64,000 nt of DNA from Rusavskia elegans (GCA_011316305.1 SAUG01000025.1:372001-436000); one strand, 5' to 3'; shown: positions 1-12,923, numbered from the stretch's first letter. Notes: generated by a model from the letters alone, not told the origin. Numbers and translations: made by a program.

Positions 1-2826
1 CGTTTGAACCAGAGCACTGGTATACCAGAACAGCCGAAAGGCAGCTGAATGACCACCCTGATCAAAAGGCACGGCTTCGGGTACCGCTCTAGACTCTATC
101 AATGAGACAGCATTTGACAGAGGATTCATGACAGCAAGAGATGGATTTGGACACGACGTGAAGAACGGTCGTAAAGCATCCTGCCAACGAGCCTCATCAG
201 GAAGTAGCTCTGCAACTAGTGCCGATTTATGCTGTTCATCGCATTGGTGCAAGGTCTTTCGTGCTAGATTGATTAATGATGGGATGGATAATGCATGAGC
301 TTCGACCGTCTCAGGCCCACGTCGTATGATATTGAGTATGGCCTGGTTGCCCTGGGTATTGTCGGTGGAAACGTTCGCCCTAAACACATTGCTGATGGTA
401 TTTGCCTGCTGTGAGACAGCCGCATCAGGTGAATCAGCAAGAGAGATTAACTTGGCCAGCAATGGTGAACCCTTGGTGGATGCATCATAGGTCTTTATTA
501 CAGTGGGATTGAATTTCAATACTGTCTGTAGCGCCTGAAGACTTGCTGACTGATGATCTTCTAACGACAGATTTGCAACAATTTCGGCGACGAGGGCTTG
601 AGATAGTTGCGGCGGCGTATTTGGGTTTGCAATTGCGGTACTTAATAGATCTCCTTGTGTGGCTTCGTTGTCCATCTCTTGGTTCAATGCTGAGATCAAT
701 GTGGCCATAAGTTCCTCGTCCTGGCCCACATGAGTCAGGCAGGAAGAGCCAACAAGGTATTGTAATGCTTTGGATCTCGCCGGGTTCTTGGAGCTATTAA
801 GAACCAATTCAAGACTTTTCCGAGAGGCCATATCAGTGTCCATAATACTTTTGAGGAAAGGGATAAGCTCGATGAAGTATGGGCCTGATGGTGAAAGGAG
901 TAGATCAGGAACGTCCATTAACACGAATTGAGCCACCGAGTCGCTTAGCTGCTGCTGGGTGGGCAACAAAGTTGGCATTGAGCGGATGGCGGTCGTAATA
1001 AGACTCGCCGCTCCGTAAGGTTTGCCATTCCTAGCTTTCAATAATGCAATTGCAGACAGGATTTCAGATGTCGACGTATCTGTGAGCAACACTCTTATTT
1101 CCTCGGAGACCTCAACATTACTAAGTGCGGCTTGAAGACCGTACCACTTGTTCGCCTTGGCCGTAATCGCGTCTTGAGACTTGGCAAAATCTTTCGATTG
1201 CTCCGGAAGTGAGGTCTGGACTTCTTCTATGAATGATGTGGATAAAGCTGTCCATCTCTCCATGAAAGTTGGAGGAGACTCTAAACATAACCGAGTGGCA
1301 TCCAGAAGGATCGATTGCGGAGAACCGGACACTGTCCACATCGACAGTTCTCGTGACGGACTGATATACTCAATCAGTATCGGCATGATCGAGTCTTTGA
1401 TCAGCGGGTCGCGGTCAACGTCATGACACGATAGAAAGCGTTTCGCAACTTCCAGATACGTGTTCCAAGCAGTACGCTGATTGGATCTGGGTTCGTCTCT
1501 GCTCGAAACCCCGTCACGCAGTGCTTCGATGATAATGAACTTCTGGTCGGAGATGTTTTCTTGGGGTATAAGAACAGACATGGGCACATGTAGAAGTAGT
1601 GTTTTGATCTCATCCCAGTATTGGGATGAAGCACCTTGAGAACCCTTGCCGAGGAAATGACATAACCGCTTGGTGGCTGACTTCTTGCCGCTGCCTGTGT
1701 AGAAATCAGTCCATATATTGGGGTTATATTTCGTCAAGTGAGAAAGAATCCGTGAATAGTCGAGATTTGAAGCCGTCTGGTTGACAGATAAGCCTGAAAC
1801 TAGGATACAGGTGCTGATCATCTGCAGATCCAAAACATCAGGTCGCTTCGCTAGAGACACGTCTAGTAGCCTGTAGACAGCTTTCCGAACCGAAGAATCC
1901 GAATGAGATGCAAGCTTCCAAAGGTCTTTCGAATTGAAAAATCCATCCAGCGCTATATGATGTTTGACCAGGGCTTCTCGGGGATTGTTCTCTGTCGAAT
2001 ATTCAGCATTCGGCCCGTGATAGCTGTCCTTATCAGAGCTCTTGGCCGATCGCCTACCTAATACGTATTGGATTACAGACAATGCGGCAGCGACCACCCT
2101 AGCATGCTTAGCTGAAGCATCGTCAGGGCTGACTGTTCGCTCGTCGCTCAACGTGTTGATGTTTTCCTTGAATACAGCGTCACTGCAAAACTGCAGGATG
2201 GGTCCAAAATATATCTTCCATACGTTCTTCACTTTCTCGTCCGTTTGAAATGTCTGTTTGAACGACTCTTGAGCGGCACGGGAAACCGTTTTGTCGCCAT
2301 CGAAGAGCCCTGCCAACCATGCGCCTACGACATCCGGCATGCATCTCACAAACCTCTTACCGCTGATTCGTGCTATCATACCCTGAAGTTGGTGTGCCAA
2401 TTGACGAACTCGTCTTGCAGTATCGATGGAGGTGCGCGGATAGACTTTGATCTAAGTTAACCTCATATTACTACTAAAAGATCTGCTTTCACCAACGGCA
2501 GCAAGACTCACCCAAGCCTCCAGAACAGCATCTTCAACACCGTCATTGGAATCCTGGGAAGAAACATATTTGAGCAAATCTTCCAGTGCCTTGGCCTTGG
2601 TAGTGCTGTCCTTCTTCTGAAGGTTCTTGAAAGCAACAACATTGTTTGGCTCTGATATGCTCATCAAATCTGGAGGCTCGTACACATAGGAAAGAGGCGA
2701 AGAGGACACAGCGCCAAAAGCTCCTCCTCCCTTAGTAGAAGCTCCAAAGGCTCCATCTGCCGCAGTGAATGGCCCCGAAGCTGCCCGGCTGCTGGATGCC
2801 TGAAACTTGAATTGCTTCTTGCTCAT
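1..2826 (-). CDS. ltn1: E3 ubiquitin ligase listerin (LTN1/RKR1), N-terminal part; gene runs off the left edge
   Basis: Listerin ubiquitylates nascent chains stalled on 60S ribosomal subunits, as part of cytosolic ribosome-associated quality control. Exons read 2512-2826 and <1-2451, split by a 60-nt intron (2452-2511, donor GTGAGT, acceptor TTAG). This gives 922 residues, open to the window edge at a codon boundary. The start shows the family's low-complexity N-terminus (MSKKQFKFQASSSRAASG), then the conserved SPLSYVYEPPDL and AFKNLQKKDSTTKAKALEDL blocks. Across the splice junction it reads EAW-IKVYPR-SIDTARRVRQLAHQLQ, the typical HEAT-repeat entry of listerin. The rest is helical-repeat sequence without low complexity. 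The catalytic C-terminal RING domain lies outside the window, so activity cannot be judged here. The gene is on the same strand as RPA190, 336 bp downstream of it. Identity is certain; completeness is unknown. Confidence 0.93.
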
Positions 2827-3162
2827 GTCGCTGGCGGGGATCTGTTAGAGCAAGCTGGCGTCACAATCAGCTCATACCAGTGCTCTGAATCAGTTGATGG
2901 AGCCAATATCTGAACGTCTTCTTCTGCAATCCAACATAAGGTGACGTCGTCGACTGGGTCATCTCGCTTGCGATTTGGTGTTATCTCCGAACTCTTATGT
3001 CCGAAAAAGGGGTTCGAGCGACTCTCCCTTTCTCTCCACAACGATAGTGAGATACGTTGAGGCAAGCTTACAAGAGAAGCTGATCGTCGAAAATCCATCT
3101 TAATATAGGTACTAGGAGCGCTTGCGGTAGCGGGGTATATACAAAGAAACTTGAGATACGTT
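2827..3162. other. intergenic gap, LTN1 upstream / RPA190 downstream
   Basis: This 336-bp stretch holds the LTN1 promoter and the RPA190 3' UTR, since both genes lie on the minus strand. A 128-codon minus-strand open frame crosses it but has no family resemblance and overlaps the 3' end of RPA190, so I do not call it a gene. Confidence 0.6.
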
Positions 3163-6100
3163 TTAGTCCACATCCATGTTAGCTTCCAATACTCCTTTAC
3201 TTTCCTCAACCACAGGCATCAAAACATCGAAGCTTCCTGTCCCAACCTTGCTCACCCTACCAGTAACAATCCGTGCGCTCGGTCCCTCCAGCGTGTCCCA
3301 GTCTCCTGCCAATACTGCACTGGCTACAAACTGTAGAGTTGTCTCATAGCTCATCTTCATAAAGGGGCTTACCGCACTGCTGATCCCTATTCGGCTGAAT
3401 GGCGAAAAACCACCCCCTCTTGTCATGAAATCCGCTATCAAATTCAAATGACGCATATCCACCGAAATACTATGGCTCTTGAACACGCCATCCACTTCGC
3501 GGATGATGGTGTTACGAGCCGCTTCGACACCATAAAGTTCAAGCATGGCGGCAATGTCATTGGAGAATATCTTGTGTGGGTTGATGATCGACTGATAACT
3601 GTGCATGGCTTTGAGATTGACGCCTTGAGTGAGCACGAGGTTGTTCATTATCTCTGTTCCAGGGACTTTTTCGCGGCTGAATGCGGCCAAATTGATACCA
3701 GGGATGGCCTGGATGACGGAGTCGTGCAAGCTCGATTCGAGTATTGGTAGGAAAAGTACTTTGGCAATATTTGCGTCGTACTCTAGGCGGAATTCGCAAC
3801 ACGAACCCTTTTTGTAGTCAAAGGTAAAGCTGGTGACTTGGGGATGTCTGTTTCGAATACTGTCCTCGGTGTCCCTAGCTTTCACCTCCGTGGTCTCGAG
3901 TTCTGACTCGCTGTCCGAACTGGCTCCTGACTCTGCGTCTCGTGGCGGACTTTGTCCTATGCCTTCATCCTCCATCTCCCTTTCTGGTGTAGACTGGCGT
4001 TGAGCAGCCTTCGCAATGGTCTCCTCTCCTTCGTCAGGAGCATCGTACGACACTGCTTCTGATCGGTTTTGTTTTTGCTTGTTGTTAGTGGCATCATCGT
4101 CTCCATCGTCATCTTCGTCGTCACCGCCACCCTCGTTCTCGGCTTCTGGCCTTGACGGACCGTTCTCTACGATACCAGAGGATTTTCCTACTTCTGGCTG
4201 AGCTGCGTCAGGTTTCAATAACTTTCGGTCGCCCTTCTGAATAAGCTCTTTCTTCAGTGCTTTGGTGAGTTTTGGTATGAGCTGGAACTCAATGGCTTTT
4301 AGTACATCGTGAATTTCAATCCCGTACGCTTCCTTGTACTCATGGGCGGGAAAGAGGTCCAGTCGGACGTCATAAATCTTAGCCCTTTCATATCCGATGC
4401 CTTTCCCAATCTGCTCGGTAACCGTGGCATCCTCAATTACCTCGGATAGGGTAAGCTTGCTAATAGTTTTCGCAAATTGCTCGCCTGTGATTTCGTCGAG
4501 CTCTTCGATAAGATGCAGTGTCATCGCTGGGGTTGAGATTGATCGACTGGCGGTCATGACGATCTCTCGAAGGCGAGGTATCCCTAATGTGACGTTTTTG
4601 GCAGAGTGTCCCGCCAAATGGAACGTGTTTAGAGTCATCTGAGTTGATGGTTCACCAATGGACTGACCAGCAATGATGCCGACTGCTTCTCCGGGGTCGA
4701 CAACAGATTTCATGTATTTTACGTCAAGTAGGGTTTGAAAGGTCCGTTTCTTGATTGTCCCACCGGAGCCACCCTTCTTGTCCTTCTTATCCTTGACAAG
4801 ACCGTGTGGATTTTCCTCACAGTATGTCCTTGATTTTGAGACGAACGCCTCCGATGTACTCCCGTAGACCGCTCCTGGGTTGTATAATGCAAGTGCCGGA
4901 TCCATCGGTCCCGATTTCCCAGGCTTTTTGACCGACTTCATCGCTGCTTTGTTCCAATCGCTGGCTCCAATATCTCGTAATTTATCAAATTCGGCTCTCA
5001 GATTTAATTGAGCAGCAACCGAGAGATAGTTCTCCGCCAAGAACTTGAAGTCTGTGAGGTGCTTTTGTTTTGTTACATCGAGACCATCTTCACCGTACAA
5101 AAATTGCACCATTGATCCGTCGGCGTCTCGGATTGAGCTGTCATATTGGGTTTTTAATCCTTCCATTCCCTTGATCAGGCAACGCTGTAGATAACCTGAC
5201 CGTGAGGTTTTCACCGCGGTATCAATGAGACCTTCACGACCAGCCATTGCGTGAAAGAAGTATTCTTGAGGTTTGACGCCTGTCAGAAAACGGTCTGTAA
5301 TATAGCCGCCAGCGCGGACTTTGGTGTCGAAGGCCTTGAAGGACGGTAAAGTCTTGCCGCTGACCATCACAGGTACCCTTCTACCTTCAAGGACTTGCTG
5401 GCCAAGATTGCAGGATATAAGATTTGCGTTCACTGATGAGCCTTTTGCGCCTGAGGTGGTCATGGTTTGCATCTGATTCTTGGGGAAGGGCTTCCGTAGT
5501 CCAGCAGGTAGGCAGCCGTTTGTGACTTCCGAGGAGAGAGTAGCAGTCCGAGCATTGAATACACTGTCTAGTCCTTTCTGTTTCTCTTCATCCCGAAGAA
5601 CGTCTTGAAGACGGTCATGGAGCTCCTTCTCCGAATAGCCTGATTGGTCTAGCGTGACATACTTGGCAGCGACCTGTGACCCGATGATATCGGCTTGTTG
5701 TAGCTTTTCACGTCGAGTGGCTTCGCCCTTGGTCGTTAGATCCAGATCGTCCATTCCACAAGTAAACGCACGCATGTTCAAGAGTCGGGTGAGAAGGCGG
5801 CCGAGAATGCTAAGGAGCTGGCCAGCTACGACATGACCGTATGCTTCATAGACTGAGTGTACGAAGCCTCCTCCGCTGGGTCCGAGGTGGGCTTTGTCAA
5901 TTATGCCGGTCAATAGGCTGCCGTCTTGGAAGCGAACAACGTCTTCCTCTGATCCAACACCCCATCGATCGCCCGACGTCTGTGATTTTCCAAATAAGTT
6001 TAGTCCAGGGTGGGTCTCCGGCGTGATGTTCTTCAAAATTGTCGTCACGATCTGTTTACCGGACCACATAGCTCGTGGTTTGAGTATAGCTGGATTGACT

Positions 6101-8429
6101 GTCATGATACGACTGGTCATCGTATGGTTGCTTTCGGGCCTCAGGCAACTGTATAGAAGCTGGTGGTACTCGCCTCGAGTGAACATGGTGTCTCGATTTG
6201 TCAGCCAAACGCCCATGGAAATGTGATCTTGGATCAGGCCTCGGAGCGGTTTTCCTGATGTGGCAACAAGATATTGATGGTCAGTATCGGCTATACACAG
6301 AGCTTCTGATCGAGCAATCTCGTTCTGCGGAAAATGCATGTTCATCTCGTCACCGTCAAAATCAGCGTTGTAAGTATTGCAATTAGCATAGTGCATACGA
6401 ATCGTCTTCTCGCCAGGGAGCACTTTGGTGCGATGTGCCATCATGGATGGTTTGTGTAGGGTTGGCTGGCGGTTCATCAAGACAAGATCTCCATTGTTGA
6501 GATGCCTATGGACTTTTTTGTTTCGGGCACCGTTCACATTTGTACTTGAAGGTGCTAGAAGCTGGTTTGCAAGGGCTTGACGCTCTTCCCGGTTTTTGGT
6601 GCGCAAATTGATGACTTGCCCGTTCTCGTTCTCGACCGCAGCTGCACCAGGCCATTTCTCAACGCCATTGATAACCGCCTGCTTCAGCTCGTAAAAATTG
6701 TGATTGGTCACAGGCTCGGGAAAAGTCAGCTTTTTGGCGAAGACAGGTGGCACCCCGATTTCGTTCGTTTCGATATTCGGATCCGGGGAGATGACACTTC
6801 TCGCCGCGAAGTTAACTCGTTTACCCATCATGTTTTTCCTGAATATACCCTCTTTCTTCTCCAATATCTGTTTGATACCCTCTTCACTCGCCCTACTAGC
6901 GAGACCTTGTATTGGGTTCTTATCGCGATCGATCAATGAATTCACCGACTCCTGAAGTCGGACCCAGGCGTTTTGCAGATCCCCGAAGTCTTTGTTTCGG
7001 TTTGGAGTCATAGATGGCGAGCCTTCCATGTCTTGTCTGATCTGATTCAACTGAGCGCAAGCCTGTAGTATAGCCTTGTATAGGCCGTTTTGTTGAGCTT
7101 CCGCAATCTCCCCTTCCCCGGTTTTTGCCTCTGGCCGGTATTTGTTTGGCGGTACTAACAGAATCTTGATGAAGAACATTTCTGTTTTCGGTGATTCTGT
7201 AACTCGGTTATCGCCTGGACTGTACACAAGGTTAAAAACCTCCTTCTCCTTCTCCATCAGTTCGGATATCGATGCGAAGACCTCAGACGCATTCACATAT
7301 TCATCCAATTCGGCCTGTTTTTTGGATTTGGATTTTCTGCTGGTCTTTGTCGAGGCGAGTTCTGACACGGTATTGGCAACAACGTTGGTGTCAGCGTCGG
7401 AAGAGTCATCGACATCGCTTTCTTCAGAAGAGACATCATCAATATCTGCTACGATACCCTCATCGATCTCGCGATCTTCACGCTTCTGTTTTCGTTCGGC
7501 CCTCTGCCTTTCCATTGCCTTGACGAGTGGGTTTGCAGCCTTTAGGCTTAATTGAGTATTCTTAGCCTTAAGTCTTGGATTCAAAGGCTTTCGGAAAATT
7601 TTACTATATCGGTCCTTACGATAGGAGCGAGATATGCTGAACAAATTTAGTGGGCAGTGTTGCAACGAAAAGAATCATAATCAAACATACCCTTTACATT
7701 GTCCACAAGATTTAGGTTTGCGAATAGCGGCGAGGAAATCTTTGATAATGTTCCGCCTCTCTTCAGCAATAGCTTCGGTCTTCTCGACTACAGTGCTTCT
7801 TTGGCTCTGCATCCGATTGGCTTTGATGACACGCTTGGTGAATACCTTCATCTTTTCTTTGAAATCATTTGTGTCGCTCACGTCCTCCTCATCGTCCTCC
7901 ATCGCCGTCCCATTCGTCATCGGAGCAGATTGTGGGCTTGCAGCGGCTAGAAGGTCGTCCAATTGCTGGGACTCTTTGAGCATGCCATGGTGGATGAGCC
8001 GTAGTTTACAGGCGAAACGACTGATCTCCACAGGATTCAATTTGAGGTGCCCGCAAAATTCGCATTTCCCTTTGAGCAAGATGAGGAGTTGATCCAGGAA
8101 TGTAACATGATACACAGGTACGGGAAGCTCGATATGACCCGCGTGGCCAGGACATGAATAAGCGTTCAGAGAGCAAGTTGCGCAGCTGATGACTTCGATC
8201 AGTATATTGCGTGAGGACAGATGGGTGCCGTGAGAAACAAAGCTTACGGATTATCTCCCCAAGCACCCAACGCTGCATCATACAGGCCACCAGGAACGGG
8301 ATGGAGCAGAGTATCGAAGGTGGTCGGGTTTACAATCTTCTTTACTGAAAAAGCTCTGATCTCTTCTGGAGAGAGACAACCAAATTCTACGCTTCCGATA
8401 TGGGAAGTAATAGGTTGAGAAATATTCAT
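3163..8429 (-). CDS. rpa190: DNA-directed RNA polymerase I largest subunit (RPA190)
   Basis: This is the catalytic subunit of RNA polymerase I, which transcribes the 35S/45S rDNA in the nucleolus. Exons are 8248-8429, 7691-8185 and 3163-7636, with introns of 62 and 54 nt, giving 1,716 residues, a normal family length. The start MNISQPI at 8429 matches the family better than an in-frame ATG 24 nt upstream. Visible landmarks are the clamp zinc site Cys62-x2-Cys65-x6-Cys72-x2-His75, a second zinc knuckle (CEFCGH), a CGQC pair just before intron 2, and the Mg-binding motif NADFDGDEMN at about residues 649-658 with Asp651, 653 and 655. The Asp/Glu-rich insert near residues 1370-1400 (GGGDDEDDDGDDD) is typical of Pol I rather than Pol II or III. 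The gene diverges from PRP3 across a 286-bp spacer. Nothing suggests damage. Confidence 0.97.
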
Positions 8430-8715
8430 CTTGACTTCGCAACTCCATATCACGAATAAAGCCTCCTCATTCTAGATTTCTTGAGGTGGAAGTGCCGCTC
8501 AAACATTTCAAACCTCGAAGCGGCAGAATTTATCGAATCCCACTGGGCGGTGTGAAATGCCAAGCACATGACACTGGCTCCGGGTCCTCAACCTTTTTCT
8601 TTTCTGTTACCCCATACCATCTGCGGCGTCGGGAACCCAACTCTACTGCCGTTCGTTGATCGAGAAAACGTAAGTACATCATATCCAGTCTCTGTCTATC
8701 CGCTAGATATTCAGA
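8430..8715. promoter_or_regulatory. compact divergent promoter region RPA190 / PRP3
   Basis: Only 286 bp separate the two start codons, so both promoters must lie here. On the PRP3 side, 8670-8714 looks like a 45-nt 5'-UTR intron (donor GTAAGT, acceptor TTCAG) ending one base before the PRP3 ATG. I saw no TATA box or named transcription factor site that I would defend. Confidence 0.6.
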
Positions 8716-10491
8716 ATGACAGACGTTTCATCCAACGGGTTGAAACGCCCTCATCCAGAAGATGGCTCGCAAAACGATCAGAAGAGAGTCCGCTCCAACA
8801 ATGGGTCTCCGGCTCCCGTTACAAATGGAGCGTCATCAGCTGCTAAGCCGGATATCAACAAAATCATGGCCGAGGCGAGAGCAAAAGCCGCAGCAGTGGC
8901 AGCAAAACTCCAAGGCTCAAGGGCAGGCGCGACCAGCGGATCACCAGCACCTCAATCACCCTCAACAGCCCCATCATCGGCGATGGACCCTGCTGTCCGA
9001 TCAAGGATCGAACAAATGAAGGCGAGGGTCGCTGCTGCAACGGCAGGCAAATCAACTACATCGCAACGGATTGCCTCGTCTGCACCGCTCTACCAGCCTC
9101 CCGTGTACGACGATGGAATCTCACGCGCGAGAGGCGGCTTGGATGTGGGTCTTCATCCAGCGTTGATGGGGGATTCTGGTCAGGATTTCAAAACTGCCAA
9201 GACCAAACCTGCGCCCTTTGCGACAAACATGGCGAACCCCCGTACGGAGTCTCCGGGTAACCAATCTTCGAAAGCCGGCAAGGACAAGAAGCAACTCGAT
9301 CTATCTGGTCCCCCTGTTGAAGAAACGCGAAGTAACCCTTACTTCGACCCATCTCTGGGAGCCAAAACTGCCACTCTCCGTTCACGAGGCTCCAAGCAGC
9401 TCATCTTCAATCAGAAGGGAAAATACATCCAGCAAGCCAGTGCCCTCCGCCGCCAAGCCGCTCTTGAAGCCATGAAAAAGCGCATCGCTGAATCCAGCCG
9501 CAAGGCCGGTATCGACGAAGATCTCGATACCGAAAAAGCATTCCTGGTCGAAGCTCCACCAGAAATTGAATGGTGGGACGAAGGTCTGCTTAACGGTCCC
9601 TCCTATGCCTCTCTCGATCTTCCTGGCGGGACGAAGATTGACACTGAAGACTCCATCATAACTCTCTACATCCAACACCCTGTCGCTTTGAACCCGCCTC
9701 AAGATGCAAAGATGCCTGCTCCAAAACCTATGCACCTGACTTCAAAAGAACAGGCCAAAATTCGTCGCCAACGTCGCATGGCGGACCTCAAAGAACAACA
9801 AGCCAAAGTCCGCTTAGGTCTCGAACCGCCCGAGCCTCCCAAAGTCAAAGCAAGCAACATGATGCGTGTACTCGGCGAAGAAGCCGTCAAAGATCCCACA
9901 GCCGTCGAAGCACGCGTGAGCCGCGAGATTGCGGAGCGCGCCAACAAGCACGAACGCATGAACGAAGACCGAAAATTGACCAAGGAGCAGAAACGGGAGA
10001 AGTTGGCGAAGCAGCAGCAGAAGGATGCGGATCAGGGGATCTTTTGCACGGTGTATAAGATTGAGAGTTTGGCGAATCCGCAACATCGGTTCAAGGTTGA
10101 TAAGAATGCTAAGGATTATAATCTTACCGGTCTCACTGTCCAGCACCCGAAATTCAATGTGGTGGTTGTGGAAGGGGGAGCACATAGCATTCAGGCTTAT
10201 AAGAAGCTGTTGACGCAACGGATCGATTGGACGGAGAATACGCATCCTAATAAGAGTGTGAGAGAAGGCAACAATGAGGCGTTGGCTACTTGGTTGCAGT
10301 CCGAGGACGAGAAGGGCCAATTGAAGGATCTGACGGGGAATCGATGCCAGGTAATTTGGGAAGGGGAGGAGAAAGTCAGGTCGTTTAAACGTTGGGGCAG
10401 TAAGGTTTGTGCAACGGATCACTTGGCAAGAGAGGCGTTGGGAAGGGGGAAGATGGAGAATATGTGGGTTTTGGCGAAGAGCGTGAAGTGA
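8716..10491 (+). CDS. prp3: U4/U6 snRNP-associated splicing factor PRP3
   Basis: Prp3 binds U4/U6 duplex RNA and is needed to assemble the U4/U6.U5 tri-snRNP in the nucleus. The coding sequence is a single exon of 591 residues. The N-terminal third is low-complexity (Ala/Lys/Ser/Pro). The conserved PRP3 domain begins near residue 190 (SNPYFDP), followed by EIEWWDEGLL, YIQHPVAL and the basic stretch KEQAKIRRQRRMADLKEQQ. The C-terminal DUF1115 region covers about residues 450-590, with VQHPKFNVVVVEGG and RIDWTE. The gene converges on TAM41 with 487 bp between stop codons. Codon usage changes from mixed/C-ending to strongly G-ending near 9,960, a feature shared by several genes here. The identity is unambiguous. 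Confidence 0.96.
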   Translation: MTDVSSNGLKRPHPEDGSQNDQKRVRSNNGSPAPVTNGASSAAKPDINKIMAEARAKAAAVAAKLQGSRAGATSGSPAPQSPSTAPSSAMDPAVRSRIEQMKARVAAATAGKSTTSQRIASSAPLYQPPVYDDGISRARGGLDVGLHPALMGDSGQDFKTAKTKPAPFATNMANPRTESPGNQSSKAGKDKKQLDLSGPPVEETRSNPYFDPSLGAKTATLRSRGSKQLIFNQKGKYIQQASALRRQAALEAMKKRIAESSRKAGIDEDLDTEKAFLVEAPPEIEWWDEGLLNGPSYASLDLPGGTKIDTEDSIITLYIQHPVALNPPQDAKMPAPKPMHLTSKEQAKIRRQRRMADLKEQQAKVRLGLEPPEPPKVKASNMMRVLGEEAVKDPTAVEARVSREIAERANKHERMNEDRKLTKEQKREKLAKQQQKDADQGIFCTVYKIESLANPQHRFKVDKNAKDYNLTGLTVQHPKFNVVVVEGGAHSIQAYKKLLTQRIDWTENTHPNKSVREGNNEALATWLQSEDEKGQLKDLTGNRCQVIWEGEEKVRSFKRWGSKVCATDHLAREALGRGKMENMWVLAKSVK

Positions 10492-10978
10492 GAGGAGATT
10501 GGGAGGCATTATCAAAGCCTGTCGTCGCCGAGCTGGGATGATATAACATCAAGAGTATTAATCATTAGGTCTGGGCACGGTACAGATCAGCTTACCGCCT
10601 GTGGGTGCCCTGTCAGCTGCTGCTAAGATCTTGGTCTTGGAAGAGCATTAGGCAATCAGATAGACCATCAGACGATATGATAGCAAAGGCACCGCAGTAT
10701 TAGATCCTTCCTGCATGTTTGACACGTCGGGCGCCGAAGCCATGGAGTCACCGTGATATAACGAAAAGGTCTTATATTCACTCACTGCGGCTTCAATAGG
10801 AATTTGATAACGATGCTATTAAAAAGGAGCGTAACTTCTTACCACATTTTTCCAGACCAGAGATCAAACACTGAAAACGATTACAAGCAACGTATGGTAG
10901 TCACTGTTACAATGAATAAAGTCAATGACTGTCGTAACGGTGAATTTGTAATATGTTGTAGACTGGCATTCACGACCT
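10492..10978. other. convergent intergenic gap PRP3 / TAM41
   Basis: This 487-bp region between two converging 3' ends presumably holds both 3' UTRs. I see no conserved open frame, RNA gene or repeat in it. Confidence 0.6.
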
Positions 10979-12607
10979 TCAGGTCGACTTATTTCCACCA
11001 CCACTACCGTGGGAGCGGTCTTCTTTCTCCCTTTTGCGTCCCTCGCGGTACTTCTCCATCTTCTCCCTTACATACCTGATACTCCTGACTACGCCTGTAG
11101 TGACGATGCTTTTCAGACTCTGCGTCACGCTCGGCCACTGGACAGTGCTTTGGATGGCTTTCCTGACCTCGACTCTCAAATCTTCTTGCCGATCATTAGC
11201 GACTCGTTGGTCGAATGCACTACCTTGCTGCTTTTTGACACGCGTGGGATCCTGATCGTTTGACTCCTCGAGCATCTTGTCGAATTCCAGCTGCGGGATT
11301 TGGAATTTCGTTTGGTACCTGAAATACAATTTCGATCGGAACGACCGTGGGAGACGCCGGACCATATTTCCACGCTTTTTGGGGTCCATGTCTTGCGCCA
11401 TGGTAGCATTCGTCTCCGGATCATCCATCCAATCCAAGGACTTGCACCGCGGATCATGGAAGGCCACGTTGGGTAGATTTTCTATTAGTGGAGCGTATAG
11501 ACGGCGGAAGTTAGGCAATTGGTATTTGACGATGTTTGCAACTTTGTTAGGATTTTCGGCTGGTAGAGCCATTCGTGGGTCGCCAAGATAGGATAGTCCA
11601 GCTATCGTTCCATACAATTCTTGCTCAGTGAAATCAGACGGGAGGAGGAGTAGGGCCGTCCGGACAGCAGAAATCAAATTGATCTGGTTCGCTAAGCGGA
11701 CACGAGGGTCATCGCGCAGTATCTTCACGGGCTTTTGCAACCGGCCTGCAAGATAAAGTGTGTCCCATTCAGATAGATCTCTGCAAAGGGTATCAAGATT
11801 GACGACCCCGTACTTGATGAGTGTGCCGTTCACGGTCACAAAAGGGTTGAAGTATACACCGGCACCATAGTTGTCCTGAACGCGAGAGACCAAAGATGAA
11901 CCCAAAGAACCAATCGCGGAATAATGATCGCGATGCTGCTGCAGATTTAACGAATGCCAATGCTGGGTATAAGAAACACCAAAGATGAAATCTATCATTT
12001 TCCCCTGACCGCCCTGCATAGATGATATGGCAGGGCTGGGATGTGAATGGACTGTTGATGCACTTTTCGAGCCGGAAGCGGTCTGCGGAAATACACCGGA
12101 GCCGTATGCGAAGGCATATCGAATGGGTGCCCGGAATTGCCAGAGGATTTGACGGAGGGCTTCCTTGAACTCAGAATTGATGATCATATGCTGATTGTGA
12201 CCGAAAGTTGAAGAGGGAAGCTGCGAAAAGGCCGAAATGTTCAGGTCGGGATTCTCATCCCAGTCAGACGATACGGAACTTTGGGATGTCGAGGAGCTCG
12301 TAGGACTTGAAGATGTCGTAGATTTTGTAGACGAGTCAGAAGACCCTGGTGATGCCCGACCCTTTCGGTCAGCTTCGCCATTCTTCTTCACGTCGTTGCT
12401 TGAAGCAAACGACCGCTGGTTGAGAGGATGCAAAGAAGAGAGCCTGTACTGCCATCCAACTCTAGCAAGTAGGAGTCTTTGGCTGAGGTGTGGTACGATC
12501 AAATTGCCGATAGACTGCGAGTGGCACGTTAGCTACTGGGTCCTTTGAACAACCAGAGTGACCGTAGTAATTCTGGAGGACCTCACTGGAGCTCCAATTG
12601 TTTGCAT
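10979..12607 (-). CDS. tam41: mitochondrial phosphatidate cytidylyltransferase TAM41
   Basis: Tam41 makes CDP-diacylglycerol from phosphatidic acid and CTP on the matrix side of the inner mitochondrial membrane, the first committed step to cardiolipin. The long exon 10979-12514 has no in-frame ATG before the conserved part. A short first exon at 12587-12607 (MQTIGAP) joined by a 72-nt intron (12515-12586; donor GTGAGG, AGCTAAC branch site, acceptor CGCAG) supplies the start, giving 518 residues. The N-terminus is Arg/Ser-rich and lacks acidic residues up to RSFASSN, as expected for a mitochondrial presequence, followed by a Ser-rich linker. The nucleotidyltransferase core has YGSGVF at about 144-149 and MIDFIFGV, then the conserved FTEQELYGTIAGLSYLGDPRM. 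Family identity is firm; the first exon is inferred. Confidence 0.9.
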
Positions 12608-12923
12608 GATCACGATGTGTGCTGTACCAAAGTTACTGTTGGCGCCATCGGCTCAAGCTGTACAAAGTGTCTCTTTGGGTCACAGATGCCATTGGAGCAT
12701 TACTTGTTTTGTTTGATGGTAAGCAAGTGCTGGAGCAGGCAGAAAGGTACCTGACTGTACTCTTACGTAGCTTATGCACGCTGCATAACTGCATTAGCTT
12801 CCGACTTGGCTCAGCCTTATCAAAATCGCGGGCCGTCGCGTGCAGATTGTAAACAAACATCGACTCAAGTAGACTGCTGGCTCTTTTCTTTGCTTATGCG
12901 CTGTCAGACATACCAATCTCAAG
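12608..12923. promoter_or_regulatory. divergent promoter region TAM41 / BIR1
   Basis: About 316 bp lie between the two inferred start codons. Small open frames here have no family similarity and I treat them as chance. No specific factor site is claimed. Confidence 0.5.

Noticed and set aside
2823..3209. 128-codon minus-strand open frame between LTN1 and RPA190
   Set aside because: It overlaps the RPA190 3' end, has no family character and sits where the LTN1 promoter is expected.
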